42,941 nt of DNA, taken from assembly GCA_021791815.1 (NCBI GenBank), contig JAJYVV010000012.1, positions 1 through 42,941 on the forward strand, given 5' to 3'. Shown in pieces: positions 34,584 through 42,941 of the stretch. Under the pieces are notes generated by a model. That model was given only the letters and a program-made list of their open reading frames with translations, had not been told where the DNA came from and did no database searches. Within the stretch, counting starts at the first letter, position 1, and the number at the start of each line of letters is the position of its first letter. Made by a program: the position numbers and the translations under genes. Source of the DNA: Bacillota bacterium (GTDB lineage: Bacteria; Bacillota; Sulfobacillia; RBS10-35; JAJYVN01).

Positions 34584-35891
34584 CTACTCGACGACCACGG
34601 CCGAGCGCCCACCCGTGGCGAGCACCAGGGGGCGCGCCCGCGTTTCCGCGATCCGGGAGGCGAACCAGGCGGTGCCCAGGGAGCCGAGCAGGCCGGAGGC
34701 CATCGCGGCCCGCACGTCGCCGCCCAGGTGCTGCGCCAGGGCCAGGGCGGCCAGCGGCCCGAGCCCGCCACCGATGCCACGCCCCAGGTAGTAGGCGACG
34801 TTGACGCCCATGGCCCGCACCTCCGTGGGGTAGATCTCGGCCATCCAGGCCCCCGCGACACCGAAGGGCGCGGCCGCGCAGAGCATCCAGAGGAACGCCG
34901 CCAGCGTCAGCGGCGGCAGGTTGCCGGGCCGCGTGCCCAGGTCGCGCCCGGCGGCCAGCAGCGTGCCATAGAGCACGAAGCCGGCGCCGCCGAGGAGGGC
35001 CGACACCACGACCGCCGGCCGGCGCCCCCACAGGTCGGACGCCGCGCCGACGGCCAGGTACGCGACGAAGATGGTTCCGAGACCGAGGAAGACCAGCCGG
35101 CTCACGGCCGCTGGCGCGACGTGGTAGACCGACAGCCAGGCCGCGGGGGCGTAGGTCTCGACCGCATACGCTCCGAAGGCGATGCAGGTCATGAGCGCCG
35201 CGAGGCGGAGGAGGTCCGTCCCCAGGCCGCCGGAGGCCAGGGTGGCCCACAGGCCGGACGCCGGCCCGCCGTCCGGCAGGTCCCTCCGCATCCGCCACAC
35301 CCGCGACTCGGGCATCCACACGCGGATCGCCGCGGCGAGCAGGGCCGCCGCGCCCAGGAGACCGAAGCCCCAGCGCCAGGCCGCCGGGCCGAAGCGGGGG
35401 GCCAGGACGCCGAACAGCAGCGCGGCGAGGGCCGAGCCGACGAGGAACATGCCCTGCAGCAGCGCGCTGGCGATCCCGCGCCGTGCCGGCCGCCACACTT
35501 CGTTGAGGCAGGCGATCGCGATCCCGGCCTCGCCGCCGATGCCCACCCCCGCAACCAGGCGGAGGGCGAACAGCACGCCGTAGTCGGGGCTGAAGGCGCT
35601 GCCCAGCGTGGCCAGGCTGTAAAGGGCAACCGTCGCCGAGAGGCCCCAGCGCCGGCCCCGCCGATCGGCGAGCCGCCCGAACAGCAGGGCGCCCCCGATC
35701 CCGGCCACGTAGCTGCTGGCCTGGATGAGCTCCACGTGCAGCAGCGACGCGTGGAAATAGCCGGCCAGCGGGGCCAGGAAGAGGATGAAGATGGCAAAGT
35801 CGGCCCCGTCGAAAGCCGTCCCCAGGAGCGAGAAGGCCAGCATCGCCCCCCGCTCGCCCGGGCCGTAGCGCACCGCCGGCATGTCGCCCAT
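34584..35891 (-). CDS. MFS transporter
   Basis: A 435-residue integral membrane protein with about 12 hydrophobic helices, a member of the major facilitator superfamily, metabolite:H+ symporter-like. GRLADRRGRRWGLSATVAL between helices 2 and 3 is the family A motif, and a sugar-porter-like PESRVWRMRRDLP loop follows helix 6. LVAGVGIGGEAGIAIACLNEVW marks helix 4-5. SDLWGRRPAVVVSALLGG repeats the A motif in the C-half, and EIYPTEVRAMGVNVAYYLGRGIGG follows. The start is the ATG at 35891 whose A overlaps the TGA of the BTAD regulator, so the two genes are coupled; the frame upstream of it is in other coding. Substrate unknown, though the fused regulation suggests a transported inducer. Good RBS is within the upstream gene. 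Confidence 0.9.
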   Translation of the reverse strand: MGDMPAVRYGPGERGAMLAFSLLGTAFDGADFAIFILFLAPLAGYFHASLLHVELIQASSYVAGIGGALLFGRLADRRGRRWGLSATVALYSLATLGSAFSPDYGVLFALRLVAGVGIGGEAGIAIACLNEVWRPARRGIASALLQGMFLVGSALAALLFGVLAPRFGPAAWRWGFGLLGAAALLAAAIRVWMPESRVWRMRRDLPDGGPASGLWATLASGGLGTDLLRLAALMTCIAFGAYAVETYAPAAWLSVYHVAPAAVSRLVFLGLGTIFVAYLAVGAASDLWGRRPAVVVSALLGGAGFVLYGTLLAAGRDLGTRPGNLPPLTLAAFLWMLCAAAPFGVAGAWMAEIYPTEVRAMGVNVAYYLGRGIGGGLGPLAALALAQHLGGDVRAAMASGLLGSLGTAWFASRIAETRARPLVLATGGRSAVVVE

Positions 35892-38446
35892 CAACGCGCC
35901 CCCGCCCGTGGCGACGATTCTGCGCGGGATTCGGGGTCCAGGACCCTGCCGAGGACCAACTCGGCGAGCCACGCCTCGAAGCCGCGCCGCGTCAAGTCCA
36001 GTTCATAGCTCTCGTCGGGGACCGCCGCGCCCGCGTTTCGGTGGCGCGCGCCATCCAGCCGCCGGAAACCCAGGGCCTCGGCCAGCGCCTGGTAATCGGG
36101 GTGCCCCGTCGTGACGAAGTAGCATCCGCCCAGCGTCAGCATCGCCAGCAGTTCGCGGATCAGCACCACGCGCACGGCGTCCGCTTCCCGCGCCCCGTAG
36201 GCGGCGTAGCGCAGGTGGTAGAAGCGGGTTGCGTCCGGCGTGGCGGGCATATCCCGAAGCTCCGCCAGGCTCCAGCGGGCCCGCACCAGGGCCGCCGTGT
36301 TGGGGCTCGTCCGGAGGATCGGCAGGCTTTCCCGGCAAACCGCGACCGCCCCGCTGAACCCCAGGATGTCGCCGCTGCGGTGGCGTACAACCTGCAGGCG
36401 GAAGCACCGCGAGCGCAGCGAGCACTCCAGCGCCTGCTGCAGCCCCGCGGCCGGCTCGGCGCGCAGGGAATGCGTCACCCACTCCCGCCAGATCCGGCGC
36501 ACGGCGGGCCAGTCCTCGGGCTGCCCGGCCTCCACCCAGAGGAGGCCCGGCTCCGGCTCGTGCGCGAGCATCCGGCGCGCCAGGGCGTGACTCCACAACG
36601 CGAGGCGCTCGTTGAACACCCACTGGCGTTCCTCGGGGCCGGCGACCTGCTCGGCGCGCTCGCGATAGTGGTCGAGCGCGCGGCGCCGCAAGGCCGCCCA
36701 GCGGTCCGGCTCCCGCCACTCGACGTCCGCGGCGAGGATGCGGCGCACGTCGTCGTGCAACGCCAGGCCATGCTCCGCCGGCCGGACCACGGACAGGCGC
36801 GCCAACTGACCGAAGGCGGCGCGGGCCTCCGGCTGACCCGAGACCCGGGCCAGGGCGGACGCATCGAACTCGCGCAGCACCGACGCGGCTTCGAGCAGCG
36901 AGCGGAGGTGTGCGTCCGGAACGTCGCGCACCAGGTACCCGGCCAGCTCGTGGACGGTCAGACGCCACCGGGGCAGCGCGGCCCGCAGGTCTCGAACCCC
37001 GAGGTCCACCAGCAGGTCGGCCGCCAGCGAGAGCCCGAGGGGATTGCCTCCGGCCGCGGCCGCGATGTCGACCGCCAGGGACGGGTCGGCGATGCCGCGG
37101 CGCCGGAGGTACTCCTGGCTCTCTTCGGTGCTGAAACCCTGCAGCGTAACGGTGGTCAGGACGCGCCGCCACGGCGCGTCGAGCCTCCAGGCCAGCTCCG
37201 CGCCGAACCGACCGGCGAAGACCATGCGGATGCGGCCGTCGAGTCGCGGCAGCAGGCCCTCGCGCAGATAGCGGCCCAACCCGGCAAGATCCTCGCAGGT
37301 ATCGAAGACCAGCGTCGGACGCAGCCGGTTCAGGCGCGCGACCACCGCCTGCTCGGTATCCCCTCCGAGGGCGGCCAGCAGGCTCTGCGGCGAGCCGGCC
37401 AAGCGGCGCGCATCGATCAGCAGGACCGGATTGCCGAGCCGCCGGGCCATGTCCGCCCACGCGCGCAGGAGCGTGCTCTTGCCGACGCCGCCGGGCCCAC
37501 GCACGACCAGCAGGGCCGGATCGTCGGGGTCCGAGAGCAGCCAGCGGCGGAATCTCTCCATTTCAGCTGCGCGCCCGACGAACAGGTCGGATTCCGCCCG
37601 CCGCAGGCGCTCGCCGAGGCTGCCGTCAGGCACGCCTTGGCGCGGCCCATCGCGGCGAACCGACGGCGCCCGCAGGCGGCGATACAACTCCTGGGTCGCC
37701 GGGGAGGGTTCGCAACCCAGCTCCTGGCTCAGGCTCTCGTGCCCGCGGCGATACGCCCGCTCCACCCCGCCCGGGTCGCCGCAGAGGGCATGGGCGCGCA
37801 TCAAGCGACGCAGGTGCTCCTCGCTCAAGGGATCGTCGCGGTGCAGCCGCTCCGCGTAACGGAGGGCCTCCGCGTACCGCCGGGCCCCCTCCGCCAGGTC
37901 CGCCAGACGCTCGAGCGCCTGACCGTATGCGGCACGGCACTCCTGCCGCGCCCGGACCGCCCACTCCTCCGCGCGACCGGGCAGGAGATCCGCGCGGTAG
38001 AGCGCGACGGCGGCCTCCAGCGATCGCTGCGTCGCGGTGCCCACGGCGCGCCGGAAGCGCCAGAGGTCGGCATCCACGGCCCCGCCGCTCCGCCACCCCA
38101 GGTCCGGTCCGGCCAGCGCCGCGGCGTGTTCGAGGGCCGGAACCGCCCCGAGCAGCCGGTGCATGGCGCCGCGCAGGTTGGTGCGCGCCTGGATTTCCGA
38201 GGAGTCCGGCCACAGCGCGGCAGCCGCCTCGGCGCGGGCCACCGGGCGGTCGTCATGCACCGTGAGGTAGGCGAGGAGGAGCATCGGTCGCGTCGCGCGT
38301 TCAATAGGCAGCGCGACGCCGTCCTCCAGCACCTGACAACAGCCGAAGAGCCGGATCTCCAGCGTCGGCGCGCACCCCCTCGCGCTCCTCCGGGCGCACC
38401 CGCCCGCCCCGGGCCGGCAGGACGGCGCCGGACCTCGCGGCCGCAC
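35891..38446 (-). CDS. Large BTAD/NTPase transcriptional regulator (AfsR/SARP-like)
   Basis: About 851 residues. Residues 29-105 form an OmpR-type winged helix (LEIRLFGCCQVLEDG, then RATRPMLLLAYLTVHDDRPVARAEAAAALWP), 120-262 a bacterial transcriptional activator (BTAD) domain ending in AYRRGHESLSQELGCEPSPATQELYRRL, and 290-420 a STAND-type NTPase with the Walker A sequence GPGGVGKST (317-325). The rest is helical. Proteins of this build activate nearby transport or biosynthesis genes on ATP-dependent oligomerisation. The start is uncertain: a GTG at 38446 is the last usual start before LEIRLFG, but it has no clear ribosome binding site, and an internal start near 38360 after GGAGGAGCGCGAGG is also possible. 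The stop overlaps the transporter start by one base. Confidence 0.8.
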   Translation of the reverse strand: MRPRGPAPSCRPGAGGCARRSARGCAPTLEIRLFGCCQVLEDGVALPIERATRPMLLLAYLTVHDDRPVARAEAAAALWPDSSEIQARTNLRGAMHRLLGAVPALEHAAALAGPDLGWRSGGAVDADLWRFRRAVGTATQRSLEAAVALYRADLLPGRAEEWAVRARQECRAAYGQALERLADLAEGARRYAEALRYAERLHRDDPLSEEHLRRLMRAHALCGDPGGVERAYRRGHESLSQELGCEPSPATQELYRRLRAPSVRRDGPRQGVPDGSLGERLRRAESDLFVGRAAEMERFRRWLLSDPDDPALLVVRGPGGVGKSTLLRAWADMARRLGNPVLLIDARRLAGSPQSLLAALGGDTEQAVVARLNRLRPTLVFDTCEDLAGLGRYLREGLLPRLDGRIRMVFAGRFGAELAWRLDAPWRRVLTTVTLQGFSTEESQEYLRRRGIADPSLAVDIAAAAGGNPLGLSLAADLLVDLGVRDLRAALPRWRLTVHELAGYLVRDVPDAHLRSLLEAASVLREFDASALARVSGQPEARAAFGQLARLSVVRPAEHGLALHDDVRRILAADVEWREPDRWAALRRRALDHYRERAEQVAGPEERQWVFNERLALWSHALARRMLAHEPEPGLLWVEAGQPEDWPAVRRIWREWVTHSLRAEPAAGLQQALECSLRSRCFRLQVVRHRSGDILGFSGAVAVCRESLPILRTSPNTAALVRARWSLAELRDMPATPDATRFYHLRYAAYGAREADAVRVVLIRELLAMLTLGGCYFVTTGHPDYQALAEALGFRRLDGARHRNAGAAVPDESYELDLTRRGFEAWLAELVLGRVLDPESRAESSPRAGAR

Positions 38447-38656
38447 ACCCCGGCGCCGCTCGACGCCCCCTTGCCAAGCGATACGCCTCCGGCATGCCGC
38501 CGGGGCTTCACCTGCGTCCGCCGCGGGCGACGCTCCACGATTCCGATAATGCTCCGGTCGGGCCATTCGGCGGGCCGCGGCCGACATCCTCGCAGAAATG
38601 TCCTGGCGTCGGGGACGCGGCACCGCCGCGGAACATCGAGCGCCGCGATCGAGGCC

Positions 38657-38872
38657 ATGCTGTGCCACGACACGGCCGCCACCGCCGGAGGAGTGAAGAG
38701 CGCCTACCGCTGGGTCGACGAAGCCTTGCAGGCCAAGATCGACGCACACTTCGGCAAGACACTGCTTTTCCCGGCTCCCTCCGACGGGACCGACGAGCAG
38801 GTCACCGCCGCCTACCGCCATCCCGCGAGATGCCGGCAAACGCGTGCTGCCAGGGGCGTGCCAGGGGAATGA
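38657..38872 (+). CDS. Small hypothetical protein or gene fragment
   Basis: A 71-codon frame that starts with an ATG at 38657 and ends at 38872. The middle, SAYRWVDEALQAKIDAHFGK followed by TLLFPAPSDGTDEQVTAAYRH, has protein-like amphipathic character and GC-rich third positions, whereas the last 15 residues are cysteine/arginine-rich. No family is recognised. It could be the remnant of a transposase or enzyme or a real small protein. No ribosome binding site of quality is seen before it. Confidence 0.25.
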   Translation: MLCHDTAATAGGVKSAYRWVDEALQAKIDAHFGKTLLFPAPSDGTDEQVTAAYRHPARCRQTRAARGVPGE

Positions 38873-38873
38873 G

Positions 38874-38916
38874 GTGCCCCATCAGGCCATGGGCTGGACC
38901 CGGCCTGATGGGGTAC
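38874..38916. repeat. Inverted repeat, 15-bp arms
   Basis: GTGCCCCATCAGGCC and GGCCTGATGGGGTAC pair with one G-T wobble in RNA, separated by a 13-bp loop. There is no T-run after the arms, so it does not look like an intrinsic terminator on the plus strand. It may be an operator, a cruciform or a trace of an insertion element. Confidence 0.7.
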
Positions 38917-39087
38917 GGTGGGCGGATGGGAAAGACCGGTGGAGCCCCGAATGGCGGGCGGGACAAACGTGGGCCTCGCACGGACACGACGCGCTCGGCC
39001 ACCCGCCATTTCAGCCCCTGGCACCCCCCTCGCGAGCGGTGCTTCCCAGCGACGGGATCGGCCCCCGCTCCCCGGCGCCCTACCGGA

Positions 39088-40510
39088 TCAAGGCGTAGGT
39101 GGAGCCTTCCCCACCGTCGCCGCCAGACGTTCCAACTCGACCGTCCCCGCCTCGCTGTGCAGGCGGAGGGACGGCCCGTGGGTGCGGCGTCCCCGCACCA
39201 CGATCATGCGCGGGCTGTTCGAGGAGTCGAGTCCCCATTCCGGGCCGAGCGCGCCGCCCCGTCGCACCTCGCCAAACGCGCTGGTGCCCCGGAGCCCTGG
39301 GAAGGCCACGCCGGGCGGCGCCTGCAGACGGACCCGCCCCGACAGGCTGCCCACGTCGCCGCCCAGCTCCGCCGCCCCGGTCTCGATGCGCAGGGTGGTG
39401 TCGCCGAATCGGTTAGCGGGCCGTGACGGTGCCAGCCATCCCCAGCGTGACGACCACGACGGTCGAGCCGGCGGGTACCTCCAGGGTCAGGGCGCCCCGG
39501 CACTCCGGCCCGTGCCAGCCGAGATCGGAGGTGTGATTGCCCCACGGGACCGAGGACAGATCCCGCCAGGCGGTGGCCTCCGTGACGCCGACCCACACGC
39601 CGTGAACGCGAGAGGCGACCACCGAGATGCGCCGCGCCGGGTGCTGCAGGAGCCCGCGCAGGTGGCGGGCCGCGGCGTCCTGGGCGGCGTCGAGCTGGGA
39701 GCGGGTCGAGGCCCACCACTCCTGGGTGCCGCGGGTGGTCGTCTCCAGCCGGCCCTGGGTGCCGCCGCTCGTGCCCGCGAAGAGCTCGCCCAGGTGGGGC
39801 CCGACCGCCAGCGCGTCGTCCACCGCATCGTGGTGCAGCGCCACGGCGGCGATCGAGTCCTCGCCAACCCCCCAGACGCTGCCCCCCAGGCGGAGCTGCC
39901 GGTCGGCCGAGGGTACGAGCTCGACGTCGATGGGGACGCCGCAGAAGAGGACCACGGGCATCCCGCGCGGATCGAGGCTCTGCCCGAGGTTGCGTCGGTG
40001 GATAGCCGCCAGCGCCTCGCGGATCTGGCGGCGGGCGCCCGCGGACGGTCGTCTGCGGCACCCCCAGGCGCCGTGCGGCCTCGCGGCGGCTCACGTCGCT
40101 GAGGTAGCAGAGAGAGACGGCCACGCGCTGGGGGGTGGGCAGGGCCGAAACGGCGTGGCGGACGGCGAGCCGCTCGTCCCGTTCGTCGGGAGCGGCGGGC
40201 GCCTCGGAGGGTTCGGCCCTGGGCAGCTCCCGGGCCGCGCTCCGGAGGGCATCCTGCGCCGCGGCGATCGCGATGGCGCGGACCCAGGCGGCGAAGCGGT
40301 CGGCGGCGCGCAGCTGCCACAGGCGGCGCACGAAGGCGTCCTGCACGGCGTCGGCGACGTCCAGGCGGGCGCCGGGGAGGGCGCGGCGCACGGAGACGGC
40401 GAGCGATGGGGCGTGCCGGGAGTACAACTCCCCGAAGGCCGCCGTGTCCTCCTGACCAGGTCGGCGTCGGACCCGTCCGGTCCCACGGCCAGTACCTCCA
40501 TCCCGGCCAT
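39088..40510 (-). pseudogene. ECF sigma factor fused to a DUF4097/LiaF-like beta-helix, interrupted by three frameshifts
   Basis: From ATG at 40510 the start reads MAGMEVLAVGPDGSDADLV. After a -1 shift near 40450 the frame continues EDTAAFGELYSRHAPSL, region 2 (VADAVQDAFVRRLWQL, WVRAIAIAAAQDAL) and region 4 (LPTPQRVAVSLCYL, REAARRLGVPQTTVRG). A +1 shift in GGGCGCCCGCC (about 40033-40040) is needed to go on with RRQIREALAAIHRRNLG and a 190-residue extension ending TLEVPAGSTVVVVTLGMAG; a further +1 shift in a CCC run (39417-39422) skips the TAA at 39413 and adds NRFGDTTLRIETG and SGRVRLQAPPGVAFPGL, a beta-helix repeat like DUF4097/LiaF. All three breaks are one-base. The original was probably a sigma factor with a C-terminal extension, about 475 residues. 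Assembly error is possible. Confidence 0.65.
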
Positions 40511-40953
40511 GGGCGGCACGTCCCCTCTCGCGGCGGATCCACCCCATAGACGGCCGGGGAGGCCAAACGGGCAAAAGGGGTCGCGCGCGGTGCTCAGCGC
40601 CGCCCGCGCAACGGCCTGGCGGGGCAGGCGCGGGCGGGACCGCCGCCGTGGGACCTGACGAGCCAACGGGACCGGGACATGGGCACGGGTACCGGAGGGA
40701 ATCCGCTGGAGCGGCCGCGGAGGTCCTCGCCGCGGCAGCCGGGGCGGGAGGCCGGCGGAGGGCGGCGTGCCGCCGCCCCCTCGCGAGGTGCCGGCCCGGC
40801 ACGTGCTTCTGCCTTCGCTGGGGTGCGGTGCGTTTCTCCTTTGCGTGCGCGGCCCCCGGGCGGGACCCGCGCCACACCGGGCTGGGGGATGCCCTCCCAG
40901 CACGGAGCGGGCCGAGGCGCCGCTGCCCCGGCCCTCTCCGATCCGCGAGGTTC
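40511..40953. other. Intergenic stretch, nothing convincing
   Basis: About 440 bases between the broken sigma-factor gene and the small Ig-like gene. Open frames here are arginine/proline-rich shadows of GC-rich DNA and none has a ribosome binding site. I see no clear hairpin or promoter. Confidence 0.5.
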
Positions 40954-41235
40954 TCAGAGGACGGTGAAGGACACCTGGGACGAGTCGACCAGGCGCGCGT
41001 CTTTGCCGTACGCCCGGAACGCGAGGGAGTAGGTCCCGGGCGGGGACTCGTAAGGCACCGACGTCGCGATGGTCCACACGTCCCCGCTGCGCTGCAGTGC
41101 CCAGTCGAAGCCTTCGCCGCCCTCGTCAACCACCAGCCGGACCTGGGCGATGGCACCGGGATCCGCGCTGCGCACCTGCGCCTCCACCGCTTGGCCGGGC
41201 GCGCCCTCGTTGCGGCTCAACTGGACCTGCAGCAT
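40954..41235 (-). CDS. Small Ig-like cytoplasmic-type protein, coupled to TetR
   Basis: The 93-residue protein reads from an ATG at 41235 with GGGAGG eight bases ahead. It has no signal peptide or membrane segment and a beta-rich pattern: LQVQLSRNEGAPGQAVEAQV, AIAQVRLVVDEGG, VWTIATSVPYESPPGTYSL and AFRAYGKDARLVDSSQVSFTVL, consistent with a single Ig-like/fibronectin-like sandwich, a form usually seen extracellularly. A domain family is not recognised. Only four bases separate it from the TetR gene stop upstream, so the two are cotranscribed. It may be a ligand-binding or antagonist partner of the repressor, an inference. Confidence 0.6.
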   Translation of the reverse strand: MLQVQLSRNEGAPGQAVEAQVRSADPGAIAQVRLVVDEGGEGFDWALQRSGDVWTIATSVPYESPPGTYSLAFRAYGKDARLVDSSQVSFTVL

Positions 41236-41239
41236 GCTC

Positions 41240-41905
41240 CTAACCTCCCGCCGGCCGCACCTGGGCGGCCGCTTCCGGGCCCTCCGGCTCCGGGACGCAG
41301 AAGCCCCGCACCAGGGCCATGAGCGCCGCCATGCCCTCGCGGCGGATGTCCGCCGCGAGGACATCCCCGCGGCGCTCGAGCAGCAGGCCTCCGACGAACA
41401 GGGCCCAGAGGGCCCGGCTGACCAGTTGGGGATCGGCTTGGTCGATCACCTCCCCCCGGTCCCTTCCGGTCGCCACCAGGTCCTCGAGCGGGCCCAGGAG
41501 GCCCCCGGCGACGCCGCCACCGCCGGTTCCGGAGAGGAGGAGGCGCGGACGGTCGAGGACCAGCAGGCGGAAGAGCCAGGGCACGTGCTCGTACGCCTTC
41601 GTCCATCCGCCGAGGAGGAGGCGGATCCCCTGGATCGCCGGGATGCCGCGCGAGCGAACGGCCTCGGCACGGGCGATCCCGTCGGCCCGCAGTTCGGCCA
41701 GGACCGCGGAGGCCAGCTCGGCCACGATCGCGTCCTTGTCCGGGAAGTAGAGGTAGACCGTACCCTTGGCCAGATCGGCCGCTGCGGCGATCTCCTCGAC
41801 CCGCACGTCGTCATAGGGCCGGTCGCGGAACAGCCGGGCGGCGCTTTGCAGGATGGCCTGTCTCCGCGCCTGGCGTTCCCGCTCCCGCCGCTCGGCCGCG
41901 CCCAC
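41240..41905 (-). CDS. TetR-family transcriptional repressor
   Basis: A 221-residue DNA-binding repressor. The N-terminal helix-turn-helix is RRQAILQSAARLFRDRPYDDVRVEEIAAAADLAKGTVYLYFPDKDAIV, the conserved TetR signature. The C-terminal ligand-binding half has AIQGIRLLLGGWTKAYEHVPWLF and a helix with LVSRALWALFVGGLLLERRGDVLA. I chose GTG at 41905 because GAGGGGG lies just ahead; ATGs at 41941 and 41959 would place the start inside the operator repeats. The duplicated ATGACC-N3-GGTCAT sequences directly upstream suggest autoregulation. No divergent gene is evident, so its other targets are unknown. Confidence 0.9.
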   Translation of the reverse strand: MGAAERRERERQARRQAILQSAARLFRDRPYDDVRVEEIAAAADLAKGTVYLYFPDKDAIVAELASAVLAELRADGIARAEAVRSRGIPAIQGIRLLLGGWTKAYEHVPWLFRLLVLDRPRLLLSGTGGGGVAGGLLGPLEDLVATGRDRGEVIDQADPQLVSRALWALFVGGLLLERRGDVLAADIRREGMAALMALVRGFCVPEPEGPEAAAQVRPAGG

Positions 41906-41928
41906 CCGGGTTCCCCCTCGGAGATTAC

Positions 41929-41961
41929 GACCGATGGTCATATGATGACCGATGGTCATAT
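41929..41961. promoter_or_regulatory. Tandem operator for the TetR repressor
   Basis: GACCGATGGTCATAT occurs at 41929-41943 and at 41947-41961, 18 bp apart. Each contains a palindrome GACC-N3-GGTC, and the second extends to ATGACC-N3-GGTCAT. The position just before the TetR GTG start fits autorepression. Confidence 0.72.
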
Positions 41962-42941
41962 CTTGCGGGCGCTTGGCCGTGGTGTCAAGCGGTCACTTGG
42001 GCCCGGACGCCGGCCGACCACCCTCACCATCGGACGCGGCCGCGCGGGGCATGGCACACCTCGGCACCGCGTCGCGCACCCGAGTGACGCAGCTGCGGGC
42101 GCCTGCCGACGGACCTGGGCGAGTTCTGCGGTCGGCCTGTGGATGTGGTGGCCGAGAGTGTGGCCGCGTGGCCGTTGCGGGGCGTGCGCTCCTATTCGCC
42201 AGGACAGCGTGGGGCAACGCAGGAGGGGGTTCCGGGACGCTGAGCGCACAAAGTAGGGCGCATTTGCACTGCTCCGAGATGCAGGCGAGGCAGCGGCGAG
42301 ACGTCATGCTCGTTTCGCCAAACACGTCCATGGATCGGCACCGGAGTGGTCGTGCGGCCCCCGAAGCCGGCGTTGCCCGACCGGCCGCGCCTCCCTTCCG
42401 CACCCCGCCTGTTCGGACCGCGCATGGCTCCGGTGGGCGGGCCGAGGAGGGGGCGTCACTACGGGCGTGTGGCCAGGACCAGCGCGTCGTGGCCGCAGGA
42501 GCCGAGCCGGAGCCTCTGGCGCACAAGCATCGGAGCCTGGGTCGCCCGGTCCTCCCGCTCGGGACGGTCCGGCAACTCCCGGCGCACCCGCGCGAAGGCG
42601 TCGGGCGCAGAACGGTGGTCGAGCGGCAGGTCCACGTGGACGTGGTCGAGCGCGCTCAGGTGCGTACTTCGGGCGGATCGGCCGCGCGCACCCCTCTCAC
42701 CAAGACAAGGAAAAAGGGGTCGGCAGTCCACCCGCTCTTCGCCTGACCTGGCCCCGCAGCGCCCAGGTCAGGCCGCGGTCCGCGCGGTCGCACGTGGAGC
42801 GAGTCGCCACGGCCTGCGGGCACTCGCCGGGGCTGCCGTCCACGCGGGACGCAGCCCGGGCCAGGGCGCATGGGCGCCCGCCCGGCCAGACTGTTGGGCA
42901 AGAGGGGGAGCGTCACCCGGGGCGGTGTCGCGTGCCTCCGG
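41962..42941. other. Terminal kilobase, almost no supported gene
   Basis: Plus-strand frames here are unlike proteins. The only coding-like stretch is on the minus strand near 42459-42731. No promoter, repeat or RNA gene could be supported; the sequence ends inside this region. Confidence 0.5.
42459..42731 (-). CDS. Hypothetical frame, possibly a frameshifted fragment
   Basis: The part LSALDHVHVDLPLDHRSAPD through LGSCGHDALVLATRP (stop at 42459) has strong GC3 bias and protein-like composition, while its N-terminal residues (MDCRPLFPCLGERG) do not. A natural-looking upstream piece, TADPFFLVLVRGVRAADPPEV, lies in another frame ending at 42656 and would join with one missing base near 42660. 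This looks like a small, broken gene. Family unknown. Confidence 0.25.
   Translation of the reverse strand: MDCRPLFPCLGERGARGRSARSTHLSALDHVHVDLPLDHRSAPDAFARVRRELPDRPEREDRATQAPMLVRQRLRLGSCGHDALVLATRP

Larger units (their letters stand above)
38447..39087. other. Mostly non-coding stretch with a candidate fragment and a hairpin
   Basis: Divergent from the BTAD gene there is an unrecognised 71-codon frame (38657-38872, plus) containing AYRWVDEALQAKIDAHFGK; its composition is coding-like, but I do not recognise it and no start signal is strong. The rest contains a long inverted repeat (38874-38916) and one CCGAATGG element at 38947 with no convincing promoter geometry. Confidence 0.45.

Noticed and set aside
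38923-38990. CGGATGG and CGAATGG elements at 38923 and 38948
   Set aside because: The spacing is 25 bp, no -10-like hexamer lies at the expected distance and no strong gene follows.
41952-42746. Plus-strand 264-codon frame divergent from tetR
   Set aside because: Composition is not protein-like, it starts within the operator copies and has no ribosome binding site.

Overview
The window is a very GC-rich bacterial segment with strong G/C preference at third codon positions, GTG and TTG starts, well-placed Shine-Dalgarno sequences and a surface protein carrying three S-layer homology (SLH) domains. Together with the DoxX-like membrane proteins, a cupredoxin lipoprotein and selenium genes, this suggests a high-GC member of the Bacillota (Symbiobacterium, Thermaerobacter or Sulfobacillus side), but no rRNA or ribosomal-protein marker is present, so the assignment is only an inference.

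Left part (1-6.5 kb): the edge of a transposase-like gene, an orphan GAF histidine kinase, then cysteine synthase, a cysteine-desulfurase family enzyme and a DUF3343 Se/S-carrier-like protein, which form a sulfur/selenium handling cluster. A DoxX-like membrane protein and an exported beta-propeller protein follow. From 6.5 to 12.6 kb a six-gene minus-strand operon encodes an aldehyde dehydrogenase, an SCP2-like protein, two zinc-type dehydrogenases, a TorD-like chaperone and a two-part class II aldolase protein. It diverges from a HAD phosphatase plus U32 peptidase pair (12.8-14.8 kb). A Tat-type cupredoxin lipoprotein and a second DoxX-like protein follow (14.9-16.6 kb).

Middle (16.6-22.5 kb): family 4 uracil-DNA glycosylase and SelD on the minus strand. 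SelD is itself a selenoprotein: its reading frame crosses an in-frame UGA followed at once by a SECIS-like hairpin. An NYN-domain protein, a YdjC-type deacetylase with an apparent ACG start, a nucleotidyltransferase-like gene and a poorly coding stretch with a 26-bp palindrome follow.

Right part (22.5-43 kb): an SLH protein translationally coupled to a 3082-residue secreted protein with 16 related repeats, a drug-type MFS transporter coupled to a large BTAD/ATPase regulator, a sigma-factor/beta-helix fusion broken by three frameshifts, and a TetR gene with tandem operator copies and a small coupled protein. The last kilobase is nearly empty.

Beyond the genes, three promoters (before cysteine synthase, the propeller protein and the HAD/U32 pair) share the same geometry: two copies of a CCGAWYGG element 22-23 bp apart, then exactly 27 bp, then a -10-like TNYACT-type hexamer, suggesting a shared activator regulon. 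A fourth, weaker copy faces the dehydrogenase operon. I saw no tRNA, rRNA, CRISPR array or convincing intrinsic terminator.
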